Below are positions 1-6,106 of a stretch of 8,148 nt of DNA, one piece after another. Source of the stretch: Micrococcales bacterium. GTDB lineage: Bacteria; Actinomycetota; Actinomycetes; Actinomycetales; Cellulomonadaceae. How positions within the stretch are numbered: the first letter of the stretch is position 1; each line of letters opens with the position of its first letter. A program made the position numbers and the translations under genes. The stretch is from positions 1-8,148 of the forward strand of contig WRCL01000065.1 of the NCBI GenBank assembly GCA_009783975.1, read 5' to 3'. The notes below the pieces were generated by a model. It was not told the origin of the DNA. It did not search any database and saw only the letters and a list, made by a program, of their open reading frames with translations.

Positions 1-90
1 CGCCGCCACTCCACCCTGGGGTACTTGACACCGGAGGAATATGAGTTAGGATATCGGACGTTGGCACAGATCTACGAGCTCGCAGCATGA
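1..90 (+). CDS. IS3-family transposase (integrase OrfB), C-terminal fragment cut by window edge
   Basis: Reading from base 1 gives 29 codons and a TGA stop at 88-90. The peptide begins RRHSTLGYLTPEEYE, the characteristic end of the rve integrase domain of IS3-family OrfB transposases, which usually finish with a (R)RHS.LGY.SP.E-type segment. The DDE catalytic residues would lie upstream, outside the window. Codon use differs from the neighbours: it includes TTA, ACA, GGA, TAT and GCA, which are rare in the rest of the window, as expected for a mobile element. It is transcribed toward, and convergent with, the mannosyltransferase gene. Whether the element is intact cannot be judged. IS3-family assignment is confident; the subgroup is not determined. 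Confidence 0.85.
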   Translation, partial: RRHSTLGYLTPEEYELGYRTLAQIYELAA

Positions 91-123
91 GTGATCGGAC
101 TCAATAAAAACGGAAACAGTCCA
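91..123 (+). mobile_element. Probable right end (terminal inverted repeat region) of the IS3-family element
   Basis: The stretch after the transposase stop is clearly richer in A/T than the flanking DNA and ends in CAGTCCA at 117-123. IS3-family elements normally have ends that start TG and finish CA, and their transposase ORF stops a few tens of bases before the right end, so 123 is a sensible boundary. The left inverted repeat, expected to begin TGGACTG, is outside the window, so the boundary and the target duplication (3-5 bp in this family) cannot be confirmed. Confidence 0.4.
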
Positions 124-178
124 CCTGTCTACTACGTGACCTGGGTTGTGGTCAAGGCTCGCCGTGCCCACGGTGGGG

Positions 179-1579
179 TCACGGGGGCCAGTTGGTGCTG
201 GTGCTGTAGGTCCAGATCATGTTGACCCAGACCACTTGCAGGGACGCGAGCACCACGAGCAGGACGGCGAGCCAGGTTCGCCGTGCCCAGGTGTGGCGTG
301 TGACGAGGCCGACGCTCACGGCGGCCATGGGGAAGGCGAGGAGCAGGAACCGGGCCAACGACGAGCCGGGTTCGACGACGGCGGAGATGTACGCGAGGTA
401 CCCCACTGACCAGGCGACGAGCTCAGGTCCTGTGCGGCGACCTGCGGGGATGGCCACGAGTGTGACGAGCAGGGCGATCGCGGCGAGCAGCAGCAGGATC
501 GTCGTCGTCTCCAGCACGTGGCTCGCGGTGCGCGGGTCCCACCCGGACCGGTCGATGCCAAGGGCGGTGAGCAGCTCGCCGACCCAGAACTGGGAGACCT
601 GCCATCCGTAGAACGGGTCGGTGCTGGTCACACGCCACGCACGTTGTGTGCGCAGGTACGCGTCGGGCACGCCTGTGACCCAGCCGGTCAACCACGGCCA
701 GACGAACCCGCTGGCGAGCGCGACGAAGAACAGGCTGACGATCTGCACCCGGTCCCGCAGCGGCAGCTGGTCGCGTGAGGCAGGCTCGGCGTCGGTCGAC
801 CGGGCCTGACGAGCCGTCCACCACCGGGCCGCACCGTGGACGACGACGACGAGCGCGATCGGCAGTGCCACAGCCCGGGTGAACCCCAGCCCGACGACGG
901 CCAGCGCCGCCAGGGGGTACCACCGCCGGACGATCGCCCACACCGACACGGCGATGAGCAGCAAGGCCAGCGACTCGGTGTACGCGGTCTGGAGCACCGC
1001 AGCGGTGGGGAACACGCACACGACCGCGACGGTCGCCAACGGCAGGCCCGGGCGCGCAGCGACTCCGGCCGGGGCGGCGTCGACGACGAGCCGGTAGATG
1101 ACGAGCATCGCCAGCGCCCCGAGCACTGTGGCGACCAGCGGTGCGGTGACTGCCCAGCTGCCGCCGGTGATGTTCATGACCAGGCGCACAAGCATGGGGA
1201 ACGCGGGGAAGAACGCCCAGGCGTTCTGGCGTACCGACCCGGTGGCGTCCTGCGGCAGGTCCGTGGGATACCCCAGGCCGCCGAACCCGCACGACGGTTC
1301 GCACTCAGCGATCTTGCGGTACCACGCCCCGTCGAACTGCCCGGAGACGAAGTCGAAGTACGACGGGGCGCCCGGGGCCCATGCGCTCGCCGGCTGGCGT
1401 GCGGCGAAATGGGCGAACACCATGACGAGCCACAGCCGGCTCGCCGTGTACACCCCAAGGGTCTGCACCCACCACGGCCAGCGCCGCGGGTCGGCCCTGC
1501 GCACGTACACCCAGGCCCGGACGCTGCGGTTCGACGGCCCAGCCACGGCCTGGTCGCGCGCCGGGGCCTGCGTCACCAC
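179..1579 (-). CDS. Polytopic GT-C fold glycosyltransferase, PIG-V/mannosyltransferase-like
   Basis: The 466-residue protein has about ten predicted membrane segments. The first spans roughly residues 40-60 and the last is near the C-terminus. Motifs recall PIG-V-like lipid-linked sugar transferases of Actinobacteria: FDGAWY at 82-87 in the first large extracytoplasmic loop (Asp83 is the candidate GT-C catalytic acid), FFPAFPML at 123-130, YTESL at 200-204 and FTRAVALP at 233-240. The likely role is transfer of mannose or a similar sugar from a polyprenyl-phosphate donor to an envelope acceptor; donor and acceptor are inferred, not visible. Cys93 and Cys97 sit close together in the external loop. 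The GTG at 1579 follows an AGG six bases upstream and overlaps the LOG stop. A second GTG at 1576 would give a classic GTGA overlap. Either start implies translational coupling to the LOG gene. The reading frame is intact although an IS end lies about 55 bp past the stop. A hypothetical GT39/GT87-like membrane transferase is the alternative. Confidence 0.72.
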   Translation of the reverse strand: MVTQAPARDQAVAGPSNRSVRAWVYVRRADPRRWPWWVQTLGVYTASRLWLVMVFAHFAARQPASAWAPGAPSYFDFVSGQFDGAWYRKIAECEPSCGFGGLGYPTDLPQDATGSVRQNAWAFFPAFPMLVRLVMNITGGSWAVTAPLVATVLGALAMLVIYRLVVDAAPAGVAARPGLPLATVAVVCVFPTAAVLQTAYTESLALLLIAVSVWAIVRRWYPLAALAVVGLGFTRAVALPIALVVVVHGAARWWTARQARSTDAEPASRDQLPLRDRVQIVSLFFVALASGFVWPWLTGWVTGVPDAYLRTQRAWRVTSTDPFYGWQVSQFWVGELLTALGIDRSGWDPRTASHVLETTTILLLLAAIALLVTLVAIPAGRRTGPELVAWSVGYLAYISAVVEPGSSLARFLLLAFPMAAVSVGLVTRHTWARRTWLAVLLVVLASLQVVWVNMIWTYSTSTNWPP

Positions 1580-2379
1580 TCGGTGCCTGGCGCGGCGGGG
1601 CGTGCCACGACGTGCGCAGCACGCCGGGACTGGGCGCGCAGCTGTTCACCGGCCTGCACGACGATCTGCACCGCCTCGTCAGGGTCGTCGCACAGGTGCA
1701 GCAGGTCCATGTCGGACTGCGAGATCTGCCCGCCGGCGACGACCGTGGCCTGGAGCCAGTCGATGAGCCCAGCCCAGAACGAGGTGCACATGAGCACGAT
1801 GGGGAAGCCGGTGACCTTGCCGGTCTGCACCAAGGTCAGTGCTTCGAACAGCTCGTCCATCGTGCCGAACCCGCCGGGCAGGACGATGAACCCCTCGGAG
1901 TACTTGACGAACATCGTCTTGCGGGCGAAGAAGTACCGGAAGTCGACACCAAGGTTCACCCACGGGTTGATGCCCTGCTCGAACGGCAGCTCGATACCCA
2001 GCCCGACCGACAGCCCCCCGGCCTCGGCCGCACCGCGGTTCGCCCCTTCCATCACCCCTGGCCCACCACCGGTGATCACCGCGTACCCGGCTTTGACCAG
2101 CGCGGCGCCCACCGCCTGGGCCAGCGCGTAGTCAGCTGAGCCTTCCGCTGAGCGTGCCGACCCGAAGACGCTCACCGCAGCCCCGACCTCGGCCAGGGCC
2201 CCGAACCCCTCGACGAACTCGCTCTGGATCCGCAGCACACGCCTCGGGTCGTCATGACGCCACGACGACCCGTGCGAGGGGGCCAGCAGCCGCTGGTCAG
2301 AGGTGGTCGTGGGGATCTGCTGGCCGCGCAGCAGCACCGGGCCACGGCGGTACTCACGGGACGAGGCTCGCTTGCTCAC
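1573..2379 (-). CDS. LOG family protein (TIGR00730), nucleotide 5'-monophosphate phosphoribohydrolase
   Basis: The 268-residue cytoplasmic protein has a Rossmann-like fold. Family motifs are clear: GGGPGVMEGANRG at 104-116, ARKTMF at 152-157 and the signature PGGFGTMDE at 168-176. Arg153 and Glu176 match the conserved catalytic residues of LOG enzymes. Known family members cleave the N-glycosidic bond of (cytokinin) nucleoside 5'-monophosphates; older annotations call them lysine decarboxylase, which is incorrect. The roughly 60-residue N-terminal extension, including RVLRIQSEFVEGFGALAE at 47-64, is typical of the long actinobacterial form. The open frame runs upstream to 2499, but conserved sequence starts at GTG 2379 (SKRASSREYRRGPVLLRG). 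A -10-like TACTCT sits exactly where a leaderless mRNA would begin at that GTG. The C-terminal tail from about 245 is Arg/Ala-rich and variable. The true substrate is not shown by the sequence. Confidence 0.88.
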   Translation of the reverse strand: MSKRASSREYRRGPVLLRGQQIPTTTSDQRLLAPSHGSSWRHDDPRRVLRIQSEFVEGFGALAEVGAAVSVFGSARSAEGSADYALAQAVGAALVKAGYAVITGGGPGVMEGANRGAAEAGGLSVGLGIELPFEQGINPWVNLGVDFRYFFARKTMFVKYSEGFIVLPGGFGTMDELFEALTLVQTGKVTGFPIVLMCTSFWAGLIDWLQATVVAGGQISQSDMDLLHLCDDPDEAVQIVVQAGEQLRAQSRRAAHVVARPAAPGTEW

Positions 2380-2385
2380 GGCGCC

Positions 2386-2391
2386 AGAGTA
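2386..2391 (-). promoter_or_regulatory. Candidate -10 box of LOG gene, leaderless arrangement
   Basis: On the minus strand TACTCT (TAnnnT) is followed by exactly six bases and then the GTG at 2379. This puts the expected transcription start on the first base of the start codon. No convincing Shine-Dalgarno precedes the GTG, which fits leaderless translation, common in Actinobacteria. No good -35 was found 16-18 bp upstream. Confidence 0.4.
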
Positions 2392-2503
2392 ATCCGAACG
2401 GGCCAGCAAACATCGTTGGCGTGTCGTCGTCGTGCACCTGCGACGGCCCAGCGGCACAGGACACAACGGCCGAAAACGGCCCCATACCGCGCCGCGCACG
2501 GGC

Positions 2504-2509
2504 TAGACT
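2504..2509 (+). promoter_or_regulatory. Candidate -10 box for the TM2 gene in the divergent intergenic region
   Basis: The 218-bp region 2380-2597 lies between divergently transcribed genes. On the plus strand GGCTAGACT contains a TAnnnT -10 at 2504-2509, about 90 bp before the TM2 start. No recognisable -35 lies at standard spacing. The same region also holds a small perfect hairpin, GGCCG-AAAA-CGGCC, at 2468-2481, which could be an operator or simply chance. Confidence 0.3.
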
Positions 2510-2597
2510 CTCGCCACTGCCGGGAACACTTCGGGCATCTTGGGCATCTGACTGCACGAACCCGGCCCTGACCGCACCAGCCGAAGAGAACCTCACG

Positions 2598-3005
2598 ATG
2601 GCGATTTCGCAGTACGCCCCGGCGTATGCCGCACACCACCACGACGGGCAGTACTCGCAGTACGGTCCCCACCCGCTCACCCGGTCCACCCGGTCGTTCG
2701 TCGCGACGTGGCTGCTGGCGTGGGCGTTCGGGACGATCGGGCTCGACCGGTTCTACCTGGGCAAGGCCGGCACCGGCCTGCTCAAGCTCGTCACGCTCGG
2801 CGGTCTGGGGCTGTGGACGCTCGTCGACCTGGTCATCGTGCTGTGCGGCGCCCAGCACGACAAGGACGGGCTGCCGCTGGCCGGGTACGGCAAGCACCGT
2901 GCCATGGCGTGGGCGGTGACGGTCGCGGTCACCGCTGTGGCATGGACGCTGAGCATCTTGGCGTACCGCAACGGGTACAGTGATGCCGGAGTCGGGACGT
3001 ACTGA
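2598..3005 (+). CDS. TM2 domain-containing membrane protein
   Basis: The 135-residue protein starts at ATG 2598; AGAG-like bases about 10 bp upstream form only a weak ribosome-binding site. The open frame continues to 2154 but lacks conserved sequence there. Residues 1-30 are polar and rich in Tyr and His (HHH at 13-15). Residues 31-85 form a TM2 domain: a first helix ending FGTIGLDRFYLGK (44-56), then a second helix with GLGLWTLVDLVIVL (69-82). The DRFYLG turn is the family hallmark. A third hydrophobic helix at 103-122 is additional to the standard two. TM2 proteins are small inner-membrane proteins of unclear function in bacteria, so no role can be assigned. It precedes the lysozyme-like gene by 149 bp on the same strand and could share its transcript. 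Confidence 0.85.
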   Translation: MAISQYAPAYAAHHHDGQYSQYGPHPLTRSTRSFVATWLLAWAFGTIGLDRFYLGKAGTGLLKLVTLGGLGLWTLVDLVIVLCGAQHDKDGLPLAGYGKHRAMAWAVTVAVTAVAWTLSILAYRNGYSDAGVGTY

Positions 3006-3017
3006 CCTGTCGCACAT

Positions 3018-3043
3018 GCCAGGTCCGCACGGGGCCACCTGGC
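3018..3043 (+). terminator. Weak hairpin after the TM2 gene
   Basis: GCCAGGT at 3018-3024 pairs perfectly with ACCTGGC at 3037-3043 around a 12-base loop, starting 13 bp after the TM2 stop. A second hairpin, CAGGGGC (3090-3096) with GCCCCTG (3103-3109), follows in the same intergenic space. Neither has a T-run, so these are weak terminator candidates. They could equally be leader structure for the downstream gene. Confidence 0.25.
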
Positions 3044-3117
3044 GTCACAGGCCCCGGCGGGGGCAGCGAGCAGCAACACCACTGGGGACCAGGGGCCCGG
3101 ACGCCCCTGCACTGACC

Positions 3118-3158
3118 AAGGAGCAGATGTGGACCTGACCGTGGGGACCGGCGCATGA
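3118..3158 (+). promoter_or_regulatory. Upstream mini-ORF with strong ribosome-binding site, ending on the next gene's start codon
   Basis: AAGGAG at 3118-3123 is the best Shine-Dalgarno in this intergenic space, but it lies 31 bp before the ATG at 3155, too far to serve it. It is correctly spaced (5 bp) for GTG 3129. That GTG opens a nine-codon ORF (VDLTVGTGA if the GTG is read as Val) ending in TGA at 3156-3158. The stop overlaps the downstream ATG as ATGA. The arrangement would let ribosomes ending the mini-ORF restart on the lysozyme-like gene. The in-frame upstream region of the main gene has no alternative start before a TGA at 3113. Function is inferred only. Confidence 0.35.
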
Positions 3159-4024
3159 GGCCGCGCCGGGGCCACCCGGTGGCCAAAGGGCTGGCCGCGG
3201 CCACCGCTGCCCTGGGGCTGGGGGCTGTGGCCGTCGTCGGCGTCGTGCACGCGCTCGACGCCCGACCGGGGATCGTCGTGCCGCGCTGCTCGGCGAACGT
3301 CGACGGCACCACGTGGAGCTTTGCGCCTGACCAGGCTGACAATGCTGCGCTCATCGCTGCGACGACGGTGCGCCGGGGGCTGCCAGCCCATGCCGCGACG
3401 GTCGGGCTGGCCACGGCGATCCAAGAGTCCAAGCTGCGCAACCTCGACTACGGCGACGCGGACTCCCTGGGGTTGTTCCAGCAACGCCCGTCCCAGGGCT
3501 GGGGGACCCAAGCGCAGGTGAGCGACCCGGTCTACGCCACAGGGATGTTCTACGACCACCTGGTGAAAGTCGCGGGCTGGCAGGAGATGGAGGTGACCGA
3601 GGCGGCCCAGGCGGTGCAGCGCTCAGCTTTCCCCAGGGCGTACGCCAGGCACGAACGCAAGGCGCGGGCCTGGGCGTCGAGCCTGACCGGGTACTCCCCG
3701 TCGGCGCTGACATGCACCCTTGGTGACCCGGCGGGGACGGCGTCTGCTCAGCGCCTGGAGTCGCGGATCGGCCGTGATCTGGGCGAGCTGCCGGTGCACA
3801 ACCTCGCCCCAGGTGTGCTCGTCGTGGACGCCAGCGTCTTGGACACCTCCCAGCCTGAGCGGATGGCGTGGGCGGTGGGACAGTGGGCTGTGGCTGTCGC
3901 CGACGGCCAAGACATCGTCGATGTGCAGGTCGGCGACCAGCTGTGGACCCGCGCTGGGGTGTGGACCACCGCCGAGGACGCACCAGCGGAGGGGACCGTC
4001 CGGATCACCATCGCCTCGCAGTGA
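3155..4024 (+). CDS. Membrane-anchored lysozyme-like (SLT-like) domain protein
   Basis: The 289-residue protein has a basic N-terminus (MRPRRGHPVAKG) and one hydrophobic segment at about 12-33, consistent with a signal anchor, so the rest is extracytoplasmic. Residues about 60-140 resemble a compact lysozyme-like fold: ATAIQESKLRNLDYG at 86-100 and DSLGLFQQRPSQGWGT at 103-118. Glu91 is placed like the catalytic Glu of soluble lytic transglycosylases, and S.GLFQQ matches the S-x-GLmQ-type segment. Cutting or binding peptidoglycan is therefore plausible but unproven. Similar actinobacterial proteins sometimes carry the label heavy metal transporter, which nothing here supports. Cys45 and Cys187 could form a disulfide. 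The C-terminal part, from about 190, is a separate unrecognised domain. The start is the ATG at 3155, overlapped by the stop of the upstream mini-ORF; GTG 3179 is an alternative. Confidence 0.7.
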   Translation: MRPRRGHPVAKGLAAATAALGLGAVAVVGVVHALDARPGIVVPRCSANVDGTTWSFAPDQADNAALIAATTVRRGLPAHAATVGLATAIQESKLRNLDYGDADSLGLFQQRPSQGWGTQAQVSDPVYATGMFYDHLVKVAGWQEMEVTEAAQAVQRSAFPRAYARHERKARAWASSLTGYSPSALTCTLGDPAGTASAQRLESRIGRDLGELPVHNLAPGVLVVDASVLDTSQPERMAWAVGQWAVAVADGQDIVDVQVGDQLWTRAGVWTTAEDAPAEGTVRITIASQ

Positions 4025-4126
4025 CACCTGCCTCACCGAAAACTCCTCGGCGTCATGACGTGCTGGTGGGGCACAGCTGCGTGCCGGACGACGCGCGGTT
4101 GGGCCACTCGGGGGCGGTCCGTGCCC

Positions 4127-4132
4127 TAAAAT
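4127..4132 (+). promoter_or_regulatory. Candidate -10 box of the DUF3117-pepA operon
   Basis: TAAAAT at 4127-4132 matches five of six bases of TATAAT and stands out in otherwise G/C-rich DNA. TTGGGC at 4099-4104 would be the -35, but the 22-bp gap is too long for a standard promoter. Transcription from here would give a leader of about 65 bases carrying a 7-bp hairpin (ACCTGGC 4149-4155 with GCCGGGT 4160-4166, one G-U pair). Confidence 0.4.
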
Positions 4133-4202
4133 GGCTGTGGTCCCCCGGACCTGGCGCACGCCGGGTGGGCTGCCCGCTGACGTACACGAAGGAGAGGCCG
4201 AG

Positions 4203-4394
4203 ATGGCCGCGATGAAGCCGAGGACCGGCGATGGCCCCATGGAGGTCACCAAGGAAGGCCGCGGCATCGTCATGCGCGTCCCGCTCGAAGGTGGTGGACG
4301 CCTCGTGGTCGAGCTGAAGGCGGACGAAGCCGCCGACCTTGGCGAGAAGCTCACGACCGTCGGCGGGGTCTCTGAGCTCACCGGCGTCGCCTGA
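4203..4394 (+). CDS. DUF3117 domain-containing small protein
   Basis: The 63-residue protein begins MAAMKPRTGDGP and continues EVTKEGRGIVMRVPLEGGGR, almost the family consensus for DUF3117, a small protein conserved across Actinobacteria. A strong AAGGAG at 4189-4194 sits 8 bp before ATG 4203 and fixes this start over ATG 4212. No signal peptide or membrane segment is visible; it should be cytoplasmic. The acidic, Leu-containing C-terminus (ELKADEAADLGEKL) looks helical. From memory, the M. tuberculosis relative (Rv1211) has been described as calmodulin-like; I cannot verify this here, and no canonical EF-hand is visible. The stop lies 10 bp before the pepA start, so the two genes are probably co-transcribed. 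Confidence 0.9.
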   Translation: MAAMKPRTGDGPMEVTKEGRGIVMRVPLEGGGRLVVELKADEAADLGEKLTTVGGVSELTGVA

Positions 4395-4404
4395 GCCGTC
4401 CCTC

Positions 4405-5979
4405 ATGGCATCTGCCCTGCCCAAGGTCACGCTAGCCGCAGGTGAGGTCGCCAGCACACCGTTGCTGGCGTCGGCTGGTGTTGACGCCCTGGCTGTCCCG
4501 GTCGGTCCGCCCACTGACGGTGACGACGCGCTGACCCCGGGGGCTGGTGCTGCCCAGGCCGCCGCGCGCTACGGCATCGACCTGGCAGGGCTCGCCGAAC
4601 GCGCGAAGATGACCGGCGAGGCCGGGCAGGCCCACGTCGTGGACCTGCCTGACGCGGTCGGTTCTGCGGTGCACCTGCCCTGGCAAGACCTGCCCGCGCG
4701 GTTGGTCCTCGTCGGCACCGGCGCCGGCACGTCCGGCGACCTGCGCCGCGCCGGGGCTGGGCTGGCACGTGCGACCCGCGGGCTGGACCAGGTCGTCATG
4801 ACCGTGGCGACGACGGCCGCAGACTCGGCCTCACGTGCCGCCGAGGTTGTCCGGGCCCTCGTCGAGGGGTACCTGCTCGCCGCATACCCACCGTTCACCG
4901 TCACCACACCAGCACAACCGGCTGCGGGGCTGGTGCTGCTCGGTCCCGACGGCACCCGTGCTGAGGCGGCAGTGACCGCCGCGCAGGGGATCGCCGAGGC
5001 CACATGGTTGGCCCGGGACCTCACCGCGACACCTGCGAGCACGAAAACTCCCGCGTGGCTCGCCCAGCAGGCTTTGCGCCGCGCCAAGGCCGCAGGTCTG
5101 CAGGTCGAGGTGCTCGGGCCGCGGCGCCTGGCCGCCGAAGGTTTCGGTGGGCTGCTCGCCGTCGGCGGCGGGTCCGCCTCACCGCCACGGCTCGTGCGTG
5201 TGACGTACGTCCCGCAGGTGACCCACGCGCGGCACGTCGTCATCGTCGGCAAGGGCATCACGTTCGACACCGGCGGGCTGTGCATCAAACCCCGCGAGGC
5301 GATGGTGACGATGAAGACCGACATGGCCGGGGCGGGCGTGGCCCTGGCCACGGTGCTCGGTGCGGCGGCGCTCGGTGTGCCGCACCGGGTCAGCGCCGTC
5401 CTGGCGTGCGCCGAGAACCATGTCGGTGGCTCGTCGTACCGGCCTGGTGATGTTGTGACGATCCACGGTGGACGCACCGTGGAGGTCGTCAACACCGACG
5501 CCGAAGGCCGGATGGTCCTGGCTGACGCCCTGGACTGGGCTGTGACGACGCTGGCCCCTGACGTCGTGGTCGACGTGGCGACCCTCACCGGTGCGGCGAA
5601 GGTCGCCTTGGGCACGACGACCGGCGCGCTGCTCAGCGACGACGACGACCTCGCCGCTGCGCTCCTGGCCGCCGGTGACGCCGCAGGTGAACCACCGTGG
5701 CCCCTGCCCCTGGTCGAGGGGTACGGACCATACCTGGACTCTGCGGTCGCTGACGTGCGCCAGGTGAGCAACGACGAACGTGCCGGTGCCGGCGCGATCG
5801 TCGCCGCGTTGCTGCTGCGCCAGTTCGTCCGGCCCGGCCGCGTGCCGTGGGCCCACCTGGACATCGCCGGCCCGGCCCGGTCGGCCGCCGCGCGCCACGA
5901 AGTCCCCGAGGGGTCCACCGGGTTTGGGGTGCGCCTGCTGCTGGCCTGGCTGTCAACCCCGGTGCTCGTCGAGGGATAG
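4405..5979 (+). CDS. pepA: Leucyl aminopeptidase (peptidase family M17)
   Basis: The 524-residue cytoplasmic enzyme removes N-terminal residues from peptides using two metal ions, and family members act as hexamers. The N-terminal half is the variable macro-like domain; the catalytic domain begins around residue 200. Metal and active-site residues are all present: VGKGITFDTGG with Lys283 and Asp288, Lys295, Asp306 in MKTDMAGAG, and the signature NTDAEGR with Asp365, Glu367 and Arg369. All match E. coli PepA numbering with a constant offset of 13, arguing for an active enzyme. The frame is open upstream to ATG 4339 inside the DUF3117 gene, but that peptide is Ser/Pro-rich and not family-like. 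ATG 4405, 10 bp after the DUF3117 stop, is preferred despite lacking a clear ribosome-binding site, suggesting coupling to DUF3117. Confidence 0.93.
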   Translation: MASALPKVTLAAGEVASTPLLASAGVDALAVPVGPPTDGDDALTPGAGAAQAAARYGIDLAGLAERAKMTGEAGQAHVVDLPDAVGSAVHLPWQDLPARLVLVGTGAGTSGDLRRAGAGLARATRGLDQVVMTVATTAADSASRAAEVVRALVEGYLLAAYPPFTVTTPAQPAAGLVLLGPDGTRAEAAVTAAQGIAEATWLARDLTATPASTKTPAWLAQQALRRAKAAGLQVEVLGPRRLAAEGFGGLLAVGGGSASPPRLVRVTYVPQVTHARHVVIVGKGITFDTGGLCIKPREAMVTMKTDMAGAGVALATVLGAAALGVPHRVSAVLACAENHVGGSSYRPGDVVTIHGGRTVEVVNTDAEGRMVLADALDWAVTTLAPDVVVDVATLTGAAKVALGTTTGALLSDDDDLAAALLAAGDAAGEPPWPLPLVEGYGPYLDSAVADVRQVSNDERAGAGAIVAALLLRQFVRPGRVPWAHLDIAGPARSAAARHEVPEGSTGFGVRLLLAWLSTPVLVEG

Positions 5980-6027
5980 CGGCCAGCTGCTCCATCGGTG
6001 TCTTGCGGTTGCGCGCCTGCGCCTGTT

Positions 6028-6060
6028 GGTGTGAGTCGCCTCACGCCCCCGTGCGGGGCG
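6028..6060 (+). terminator. Two overlapping hairpins downstream of pepA (terminator or leader structure)
   Basis: Hairpin A is GGTGTGAG (6028-6035), loop TCGC, CTCACGCC (6040-6047): eight pairs including one G-U. Hairpin B is CGCCCC (6044-6049), loop CGTGC, GGGGCG (6055-6060): six G-C pairs. They share 6044-6047, so only one can form at a time. Neither is followed by a T-run, so classical intrinsic termination is doubtful. They lie between pepA and the CAP-domain gene, about 47-79 bp before the latter's start. Confidence 0.3.
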
Positions 6061-6106
6061 CCGATGGTGGGAGGTGAACAGCACCCATGGATCGGGGACA
6101 CATACG

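Noticed and set aside
124..178. Terminator between the mannosyltransferase and the IS end
   Set aside because: Only 4-5 bp inverted repeats (TGACC/GGTCA at 137-154, CCGT/ACGG at 162-173), and no T-run.
836..2131. 431-codon plus-strand open frame opposite the mannosyltransferase and LOG genes
   Set aside because: Low-complexity Arg/Gly/Asp/His composition, no recognisable domain, and it runs across two real genes on the other strand.
2533..2549. Tandem GGGCATCT repeat upstream of the TM2 gene
   Set aside because: Only two 8-bp copies (2533-2540 and 2542-2549), with no symmetry and no link to promoter elements; easily chance.
3006..3154. Possible c-di-AMP (ydaO-type) riboswitch before the lysozyme-like gene
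   Set aside because: Cell-wall enzyme genes in Actinobacteria often carry this riboswitch, so I looked for its conserved elements. They are absent; only two simple hairpins are present.
4053..4514. 153-codon minus-strand frame opposite DUF3117
   Set aside because: DUF3117 on the plus strand matches its family closely; the antisense frame also covers the operon's promoter region and shows no motif.
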